Assembly: GCF_021018805.1 (NCBI RefSeq) | Contig: NC_086249.1 | Location: forward strand, 78,022,472-78,086,471 | Direction of reading: 5' to 3' | Source: Prinia subflava | Lineage: Eukaryota; Chordata; Aves; Passeriformes; Cisticolidae | Length of the DNA stretch: 64,000 nt | Shown here: positions 56,264 to 64,000 of the stretch, in pieces | Numbering within the stretch: the stretch's first letter is position 1 | Layout of the letters: the number at the start of each line of letters is the position of its first letter | Notes under the pieces: model-generated | The model's input: only the letters and a program-made list of their open reading frames with translations | Databases searched by the model: none | What the model was told of the DNA's origin: nothing | Position numbers and translations under genes: made by a program

Positions 56264-57102
56264 TGTTGGGGGTTAGATTTTATTTTATTTTAATTAATTT
56301 ATTTATTTATTTATTTTCACTTATAGATTTTTTTCCCATAAGTTTCCAAGAAGCCTTAATGACTACTTAATCAAAACAAAAGGGAGTACTTGAAGGACAT
56401 GGCAACACAAGGCTACATCTATTGTTTTTAAGTCTCTGGGAGTGTCCCTCAGAGGGGAGAGATGATGAGCTTTGGGAAAGGCAAAAAGACAGATCTGGGG
56501 GAGGGGAACTCACTCTTGCTCTCAGCACCAAGGAGGACAGTCAGGCTGCCCCCCTTGCTGCAGGAAGAGTTCACGGCCATCACTCTGCCTCTGCCTCGTC
56601 CTGAGAAATCTATCGTCATCTGCTCAGGAATCCTGAGCTCGCTTTCTCCAGCCCTCCCCCCACCGCCGCTGCTTCTTCGGAGCTTTGAGGTTCCCCTGCT
56701 ACTCTGTAGCCCTGCCCTGACCAGCCCTGCCAGGACACCCCTGCCGCTCCAGCTGCCAGCGCAGAGCTCCTCATCTCATCCACCAGCCCGGGACTTTTCC
56801 TTCCTTCCAGTTCGGCCTCTCGGAGCCCTGCAGGGGCACCGAGATCAAACTGCCCCGGGCTTTGTGAAAGAAAGCCCTCAAGGTTCCTGGTTCTGTTTAT
56901 TATTAATGCTGTAGTTGTTGTTTGTTTGTTGTTTTGTCATATATACTAGTAAAGAACTGTTATTCCTATCCCCATACCTCTGTCTGAAAGCTCCTTTCAT
57001 TTTTTAAAATTAGAATAATTTGGAGGGGGGGGATTCGAATTCTCCATCTCTAGGGAGGTCCTGCCCCCTTCCTAGCAGATATCTGTCTTTCAAACCAAGA
57101 CA
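56264..57102 (+). mobile_element. Probable solo LTR of an avian endogenous retrovirus
   Basis: It starts TGTTGGGGGTTAGATTTTATT and ends CTTTCAAACCAAGACA, so the termini are TG...CA. The flanks CTAAT (56259-56263) and CGAAT (57103-57107) look like a 5-bp target-site duplication with one mismatch. Inside are a GC-rich block (about 56640-56860) and an AGTAAA poly(A)-like hexamer at 56948-56953 followed by a C/T-rich tail, in LTR order. At about 840 bp with no retroviral genes it is best read as a solo LTR left by recombination. Frames at 56422-56914 lie inside it and are not genes. Confidence 0.68.
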
Positions 57103-58436
57103 CGAATGCTGTGTTGGGTTCAAAGCTTTTGTGGGAGGACTGATGGTGCTGTGAGGCTGACAGAAGATAGTGCTTCATGTAGAAGCAGAACATCAAAGGG
57201 CATCACTGGCTGTACCACAGAAAAAACTGACATTGTAGTTGCACCTGTATTGGAGATTTGGTTCAGATCATTATAAATTTGATGCAAATTTATCAGTTGT
57301 CACCATTTTTTGCCTTTTGTTTTGCATTGTAGACCATCATATTTGCACACACTGGATCTTTTCCACAGAGAGTCAAGTGGAAGATATTCTCCATCCATGA
57401 AGGGACATTCAGTCTGTGAGGCCAGTTGGTCTGAAGGAATCCCCTCCCAAGTACATGCAGTGTGGTTTCAGGGTCCTCAGAACCAGCTGTTTTGGGGTAT
57501 CACGTCTGTTCTCACCATCTGCACTGTCTTCTAACACAATCAAATCATTGATGAATTTGAATAATTTGTCAGTAAATTAAATACACTCAGTTCTAAGATA
57601 AGTAATACAGGTATCACAAGCCTCTAATCAACAACACGACATTTGCACACCCTGTTATCCTTACACTAAACATTGTAGTTTTTGTGGAGGAGAAAATATG
57701 CTGGCATTAAAAAAAAAAAAAATCCATAAGAGCTATTGGAGGAGGGTGTGTTTGCCCACTAAATGCCTTACTGATATGACTAAAACAAATGCCAAATTCA
57801 AGACAACTCAAGATCCAATTTCAGGCAGGTGATGTGACTCAGACCTTCCTCTTTATGTTGATATTACTGGCCAAAATACATACACGTGTTTCAGAGAGGG
57901 AGCCTCTTTCCAAACGAGGATGTAATTTGTGCAGTCCCCCACCAGATGTCCCTCCCTCGAGCCCTGCACAGTCCCTTTATTTACACACCGAGTAGTTTTG
58001 TTACCAGGTGTGACAGGACCAGTGAGTAGTGCCAAGTGTGGTGCCCGAGGTGCCGCTTGTGCTGGGAGTGAGGGAGAGAGAGGAAGGCATGAAACAGGGT
58101 CCCCTGCCTGCCCAGGCTGCTTCCACTTCTCCCAGCTGATGATATTCCTTCTAGCTGTGCTTGCTGGCTGAAAGGTGAGCATTGAAAGTGGTTTTTTTGT
58201 TGTTGTTGTTTTGTGGGGTTTTTTTTGTTTTTTTTTTTTTTTTTTGGTTTTTTTTTTGACAGTGGAAAAATCAGAGAGGCTGCATAAATAAGGTAGTTGG
58301 AAAGGTCTTTTTATTCCTCAACAGGGTGATGCTGTGGCCAAGGTTTTTCTGGGTCAGAGGAACCTGCACAACCGGTATCTTCATACAAACTCCAGGTCTG
58401 TCTGCAGCACAAGGAACAGGACAGGCGCCTGAGGAC
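57103..58436. other. Spacer between the LTR and SLC9A4
   Basis: Intergenic sequence with a short A tract near 57709-57721 and a T/GT-rich low-complexity run at 58189-58258. Opposed frames at 57789-58182 have no motif support. Confidence 0.45.
58189..58258 (-). repeat. T-rich low-complexity run with GTT units
   Basis: About 70 bp of T runs broken by GTT and GGGG, seen directly, about 320 bp upstream of the SLC9A4 start codon. Confidence 0.8.
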
Positions 58437-58443
58437 TATAAAT
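58437..58443 (+). promoter_or_regulatory. SLC9A4: Candidate TATA box for SLC9A4
   Basis: TATAAAT about 140 bp upstream of the SLC9A4 ATG, in a non-CpG context. It fits a tissue-restricted TATA promoter but is a weak, position-only call. Confidence 0.25.
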
Positions 58444-58579
58444 TGACCTCTAACAGGCAAATGAAAGAGCCCTGAGGAAGAAGTGCCTGTGGGCAGTGTG
58501 AATCAACAGAAGTGACGGTGCACACCTCCATGCACCTGCTATATGCTAAATCTGTAATAAAATCGTCACAGCCCCAGAC

Positions 58580-58841
58580 ATGGGCTTTGCCTCCCTTGCA
58601 CATGCAGACCTTTCCAACCTGCTGCTCTTACTGCTGAATGTGGTATCCTGTTCTGCTGCTGCTTATGGGGATGAGCCCAGCCTGGGCAAGAGGTCCTTGC
58701 CTCACTATGAACATGATTCTAGTGCTGCTGCTGACTCTTCTCAAGACACAAGGCTACATGTTTTCACACTGGACTATGACTATGTGCAAATTCCCTATGA
58801 AGTTACCCTTTGGATCCTCCTTGCTTCTTTTGCAAAAATAG
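58580..58841 (+). CDS. SLC9A4: SLC9A4 coding exon 1
   Basis: The ATG at 58580 opens the frame; 262 nt; donor AATAG/GTAAGT in phase 1. It encodes the leader with a Leu run, the variable extracellular loop and the conserved [19 protein letters not shown] second frame at 58638-58841 is a shadow. Confidence 0.88.
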
Positions 58842-61457
58842 GTAAGTAGAAAATGGGATCTTGGGTCCTCCTAACTTGGAAAGAATAAAAAAATACAATA
58901 TAACCAAGTAACTTTCATTCATTTTGTAGCTGGGATCGACTTCACAGAGTTTGTTCTCAAAACAACCGATGTGTTCATTATCACAGCAATGCCAAAATTC
59001 CACCTTAGAATGATTCCATCTTACTTAACAAATGACCTCTTACCTTCATGTCTCCTGGGCTGTGAGTAGCAAATAGCAACAGAGCTCCCTGGCACAGTTC
59101 TGTCCATTCATTTTCCTAGTCCTTATAGATGGTAAGATACCAGAATTTGCAATCTGACACAGCTGTAGAAATCAGTTACACCAGACTGGGACTTCAAGTG
59201 TATTGAATGTGGGGGAGAAAATGTAAAACATTCTTCCTTTGTATGAATAAGAGGAAACATTTCCCTCTGAGTCTTCGTTTTACATATTTGCTCCTTAAAG
59301 TTGGTGTGAAAAGTAATACCAGGGGAGAAAGAATGAGAGTCTCTGAGAGTAGGCTCATCAGAGAGGCAGGCTAAGTATCTTTTGAATACATAGCAAATCC
59401 ATCTAGCTTCTGTTAGAGCTCCATGTGGGTATCTGAAAGGGGAAAGGCAACTCAGGGAGCAGTGGTTGCAGTAGGAAACTGTAATTAACATAGCAAAAAA
59501 AGGCTCATTACACATTTTCATGGCTGGGCTGAACTTATTTTGACCATTTAGAATTAAAGCAGCAATACCAAATAAATGAAGAAGATGGCAGTCATGTGAG
59601 GAGTTGCACACATAAAATCTCCCCTTTCTTTTGATCTTTCTGTGGGATATTCAAATGTTTCTTCAGGACAAGCTGGCAAGTGAGACTGATGTTTTTCTGG
59701 AGATGGCCTGAAGATAAATATTTTTCCTGTCATAGTCACCCAGCTAATTCAAAAATCATTACCACTATCCATAATATGCCAGTTTCATTATAGCTGATGC
59801 CCTCAATCCAATTCCTACAAATGTCTTCACTAGTAACATAACAATCAAAATTTTCACAAATAAAATTTGTTATGGCATCAGCAGAGTATGTTAGTAGCAA
59901 ATATATTGACCAGATTCTTTATTTATCATCCATAAAAGCACAGGACTTAATATATGGCACATCTACACAATATTCTTACTTGAATGTGAAATAGATATTT
60001 TAGAAGAACTGTGTGATGCCTGTTACTTTTACTGTGAGTTTTCAAATAATGTTATATTTGATGAAAAGTGTGGAGCTGTTGAATTTAAATATATTTGGAA
60101 GAAAGTTAGTCTGAATAATCTGGTTACCCGGGGAAGAAGATTTCCAAACTGTAAACGTTTTCAGTGTTTTGTTTCAGGTATTATCTTCTTTCTGGATTTT
60201 AAGATTTAAGGGTGGGAAATAGTTCCAAGATCTCAAAAGGCAAAACAATCCCCTTATCTGTAAGACTGGCAGAAGACTTGAAAATGGTTTTTAAAATTAA
60301 AAGCCAGATGAGGAAAATTGTGATATTAACATACTCTTGGTAAAAACCAGTAGTGTCCTAAAAAAACTATTGAAGCTTTCACAAAAATATTTTTGTGTTC
60401 CTTTGCTTTTGAGGACTGATAATTCAAGGGTCACCGAAATACTGTCATGGCAGAACCTTCTAGAGCAGCAAGATGAAGGCTGACCTAGCTTCAAGCATGG
60501 AGTCACAGACATTGGATCTAAAGGCTGAGTCTGCCTCATTCTCATTTTAGTAAATTTTTAAAAATACTGGCATTTTTGGTACAGGCACATCTCATTTGCA
60601 GTATGATCACACAGTTCCTTGTATAGTGACTAGACAAGCAAGTAGCAGGTGGGTAGCAAGTATTCTTGAAGAATATTCTCTTTCCAAATTGTGGAGGATC
60701 ATTTCAAAGAGGTTTCTGCCTTGCCAGAAGTGGAGCTTAAGCTCAGACATGCTTGCTCAGAAATCAGAAGCTTGGCATCAGGAAGGGAAGGAATTCATGG
60801 TCAAACTCTTGCCCTGCTTTAGTGATATGTGTGGGAGTGTTTAGTTTTGATGGGAATAGTACTGCCTGTTTTTACTTTCATAATCCTTAGAGCAAAAGCT
60901 GGCTGTCTGAAGACAGTGTCCAAACACAGGCAAGACAATTATCTGACACCAGGTTAATTTAAACTTGAATAATCCCCTGATGTTTTATTCAAGGTTTCCA
61001 TATTTTTCACCGATTACCAAGAGTTATGCCTGAAAGCTGCCTCCTGATTGCCATTGGAGCACTAGTAGGAGCAATCATCTTTGTTTCCCATCACAAATCT
61101 CCACCAGTGATGAACACTAGTATTTACTTCTTGTATCTCCTTCCACCCATTATTCTGGAGGAGGGTTATTTCATGCCAACTCGACCATTTTTTGAAAACT
61201 TTGGATCCATTCTGTGGTGGTCTGTTCTGGGAGCTCTGCTAAACTCATTTGGGATTGGTCTCTCCCTCTATGGAGTCTGCCAGATCGAAGCCTTTGGCCT
61301 GACTGACCTGAACCTGCTGCAGAACTTGCTCTTTGGCAGCATGATTTCAGCAGTGGACCCTGTGGCAGCTCTGGTGGTTTTTGAAGAAGCCTCTGTTAAT
61401 GAGCAGCTTTACATGATGATCTTCGGAGAGTCTCTGCTAAATGATGGCATAACTGTG
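58580..61457 (+). CDS. SLC9A4: SLC9A4 (Na+/H+ exchanger NHE4), 5' partial: first two coding exons
   Basis: Exons 58580-58841 and 60994-61457 join in phase 1 across a 2152-bp GT-AG intron and encode residues 1-242. The rest lies right of the window (human protein about 798 aa). The N-terminus is a hydrophobic signal/TM segment (about 12-28), then a Ser/Ala/Asp-rich extracellular loop. [19 protein letters not shown] separates this from SLC9A2, which has a different residue pattern there. Exon 2 gives several membrane helices with [21 protein letters not shown], the ion-path motif [12 protein letters not shown] (Asp209-Pro210) and [12 protein letters not shown], whose Glu233, Asn237 and Asp238 match residues essential for transport in NHE1. 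The family swaps Na+ for H+ at the plasma membrane; in mammals NHE4 is prominent in stomach and kidney. LLNDGITV rather than LLNDAVTV again favours SLC9A4. Confidence 0.9.
58842..60993 (+). other. SLC9A4: SLC9A4 intron 1
   Basis: 2152 bp, AT-rich. A 162-codon minus-strand frame (59123-59611) and a plus-strand open stretch near 59910-60207 look coding-like only by length. Neither has a domain or a frame-compatible splice context. Confidence 0.5.
60994..61457 (+). CDS. SLC9A4: SLC9A4 coding exon 2 (exchanger membrane domain)
   Basis: Acceptor TTATTCAAG, donor CTGTG/GTGAGT; 464 nt, phase 1 to 0. It encodes [18 protein letters not shown] through [12 protein letters not shown]. It is the most conserved coding stretch in the window. 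Confidence 0.94.
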
Positions 61458-64000
61458 GTGAGTTTCTTTCTGCTTGTCTTCCCCTCTTTGGACTCCTGTG
61501 GTTGTAGGGTTACCGGGCACAGGACAAGAACAGCTCAAAGGAGATCCTAATACATTATTTATTTTATGAATACTCCCCTCAATTACATGCAAGGGATTTT
61601 AATGTATGCAAAAGTTACATCTTATATTACCTCTTTGCAAAGCATATCTTTTAGAGCTGCTGGAAGAGGGAGACATACACACACATGTGATATGTGCTCT
61701 TGCTTTCACTTCAGTGAATGGATAAGCTACAGCTGATTTTCCTGGTCAGATCAGTGTAGGACCTTGGAATGTTATTGACATTATGCAAGCAAATAAATAG
61801 AAAATTGTGCTGCTGAAAGACTGAAGGCAACAAGGGTAGAAATACAGGAGACCCTGCTTTGTCATGTGCCTGAAAGAGTCTTCTGGGGAAAAAAAAAAAA
61901 GGCAGACCAGATGTGGATAACCTCTGGAGGCCACACTCTGTCCTGCAGCCCCTTCCAGAAATTTTGCCAGAGGCCTTAGACAGGAATTCCAAATGCCACT
62001 AAGAATTTTGCGTAACTCTTTCTATCAGTAAAAATATTGACATCTGACAAATGTTTGCTTTTTTTTGGCTGTCTTGTCATAAATATCCAGAAACAATGTT
62101 TCCTGAATGAGAGGGATTTGTTTGGTTGGTTGTGTTTTTGTTGTTACTGTTGTTTGTTGTTGTTTTTTGATTGTTTGTTTTTAATAGGAGAAGAGTGTTT
62201 TTACTTAAGCTCCTTTGGCTAATATTTTCCCCCTTATCTCATTAGTTCTACTAAAATTGGAGCAACCTGAAATTCTAGCTGTAAGCAAAAGTGACAAGAC
62301 CATTTAAAACACATGTTTTTCAAGGAAGAAATTTCAAGCAGGAAGCTTATTGCTCAGAAACCAACAGGACTGTTCATGTGGTACAAGTTAACGGCAGGTT
62401 AAGGAGTTTCACTAGATAAGATCTTTACAGAATTTAAATAACAGGAATCTAAAACACATAAAAACTATTGAGATACTGCTATACCTGAGGTACAGCCCAA
62501 CTTGAACTTGTAAAATCTGTACAGAGTTCACCCCTGAAAGGCTTTGTGGGAGAAGTGCAGTTTATGAGTACTGAGAAAAGGAAAAGGAACAAAGTAACTT
62601 CTTGCAGCCACAGCCTATGGATCATAAATCTTTCCTCTTGGTGATCAGAGATGCAGGGCCGATGTAGAACTAAGGGACAAGTGTTATTTAATTTACATTC
62701 GAACTTGCTTGGGTGCTACAGTTGTAGCAGAAAATTTCCCAATGCATCTATTTCTTACACTCGTCTTCCTTGTTCCTTCAAATACTGACCCCAAAAATGT
62801 AATGCCTCTTTTTCGTACTATAAGAGCTTGTTTCATGCTTTTATTGATGGGCTCACTGTTTATCATGTGAGTCCAACTCCTGATGGTATTTACCTGAGCT
62901 TTCAGTCAGGATCCTGTTACAGTATGAATGTGCAGTGACAGAAAGCCTTTTACAGCAGTGGACTTGGGCTCTCCTCTGCAGCACTGGGTGTGTTAGTAAA
63001 CGAGATGAAAGGGCTCTACATGGGGACTGTTGGGTGCACCACTGAGAGGTCCCATTGCCCCACACGCTCTCATCTTTGGGGCTCATCTCAGAGCAGCTGC
63101 GTGTCAGCTCCTGCTATTGCACCTCTGCATCAACCACCATTCATCCTTTTTTGGGCATTTGAGGTTTCAAATTCTCTACCTGGCTTCATGCTTGAGAAGT
63201 TGAAGTATTGTCACCTGAATGGAGTCCAGTAGGTGACTTTTGTCTCTCTGATATCCCACTTACTTTTTTCCAAGACTTTAAAACAATTTATCTCAGATGT
63301 CTCCTCTTACCATTTCCTTCTCTTTCTCTTTTAACAGTTTCATTTGAGTTAACTCTAAGTGTTTAAAAAAGATAATATCACCAAGATATATTAAGCATAC
63401 ATTTTTTTATTGTTTCAATACAAATATCCCCTGGCTCTCTTCAGCCTGCTTATCAGCTTGAACATTTTTTTTTCTCCAGCAGGAAAAACTAGTATGAGTT
63501 TTGTTGAACTTGTGTATTACATTTGGGACAACAACAGCTCTGTCTCCTCTGTTTAGTTCAATATCTTGGTATATATAAAAAATGACAAAATAACAGACTG
63601 TAGAATTAGAATTATAATCTAGAAGTTATCTTTGCCTTAAGGGGTGAGAGAAAAGTGGATGATTTACTGTTTTTACCCATTGGTACCTTTTGTTATTTTC
63701 CTCAGCAGGGCCATGTGTGAGGGTGGAAAAAGAAGGCTCCAAGTCCTGTTAATTTCTTCCTTTCCCAGTTATTTCTGAGTGAGCTGTTACTATCAGAATA
63801 GTTCAGACAGCAACAGGGCTGGGCCTAGGATACATCATACATTAGTGGAATTTAGAGCCCTGTTCAAAAAAAGTGTTGTAACTCCAATGCAGATCTTATT
63901 CAAGCCTGAACTCAGGTGGAATGCCCTGATTTTGCCGTGAAGTGTTTCAGCCATCTGCAGCTCTGCTCCCACACATACACAGACAGTTGTGTTCCTAAAC
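61458..64000 (+). other. SLC9A4: SLC9A4 intron 2 (runs past the window)
   Basis: No exon continuing the NHE sequence (expected to begin near VLYN) was found to position 64000. The stretch has a short A tract near 61889 and a GTT/T-rich run around 62120-62180. Frames at 61711-61992 and 62853-63232 lack motifs. Confidence 0.55.

Noticed and set aside
56422..56914. Pro/Ser/Leu-rich frame of 150 codons
   Set aside because: It lies within the solo LTR, and its openness follows from the GC-rich block.
59123..59611. 162-codon minus-strand frame in SLC9A4 intron 1
   Set aside because: Low-complexity composition, no domain, and no promoter or splice context. It is a chance ORF.
59910..60207. Plus-strand open stretch of nearly 100 codons between SLC9A4 exons 1 and 2
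   Set aside because: SLC9A4 exon 1 joins exon 2 directly in frame with the conserved AKIGFH sequence, so no exon is needed here. The stretch has no family similarity.
1..64000. CRISPR arrays, operons, tRNA or rRNA genes, or a novel multi-gene system
   Set aside because: None was seen. The window is explained by four known vertebrate genes, introns and repeats, and CRISPR and operon logic does not apply to this kind of genome.

Overview
The window is vertebrate nuclear DNA, almost certainly avian and probably songbird. Genes are split into short exons with GT-AG introns, at least eight CR1 (chicken repeat 1) LINE pieces are scattered between them, and one long terminal repeat resembles songbird endogenous-retrovirus LTRs. 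The species cannot be named from sequence alone.

Four genes lie head to tail on the + strand, in the order known from the vertebrate interleukin-1 receptor cluster: IL1RL1 (last two coding exons, 765-3140), IL18R1 (complete, coding 13290-29002), IL18RAP (complete, coding 42412-55366) and SLC9A4 (first two coding exons, 58580-61457, continuing past the right edge). I joined the exons by hand, using reading frame, splice sites and protein motifs. IL18R1 gives an uninterrupted 559-residue product and IL18RAP an uninterrupted 589-residue product. Both have a signal peptide, an immunoglobulin-fold ectodomain, one membrane span and a cytoplasmic TIR domain. Their ten coding exons have identical intron phases.

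Layout: 1-3140 IL1RL1 3' end; 3141-9740 spacer with a short tandem repeat, two CR1 elements and simple repeats; 9740-10130 a GC-rich CpG-island-like promoter with a probable untranslated first exon of IL18R1; 13229-29370 IL18R1; 29370-42400 a 13 kb spacer with CR1 pieces, two LTR-like stretches and a 43-base A tract; 42404-55366 IL18RAP; 55367-58579 a spacer holding a probable solo LTR (56264-57102); 58580-64000 the start of SLC9A4.

Functionally, IL1RL1 encodes the IL-33 receptor chain (ST2). IL18R1 and IL18RAP encode the ligand-binding and signalling chains of the IL-18 receptor, whose TIR domains recruit MyD88. SLC9A4 encodes a plasma-membrane Na+/H+ exchanger, a neighbour by synteny rather than by pathway. 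I found no convincing minus-strand gene, RNA gene, CRISPR array or unknown multi-gene system. The most interesting points are details of gene structure (alternative splice sites, the CpG-island exon, one substituted TIR residue) and the mobile-element insertions.
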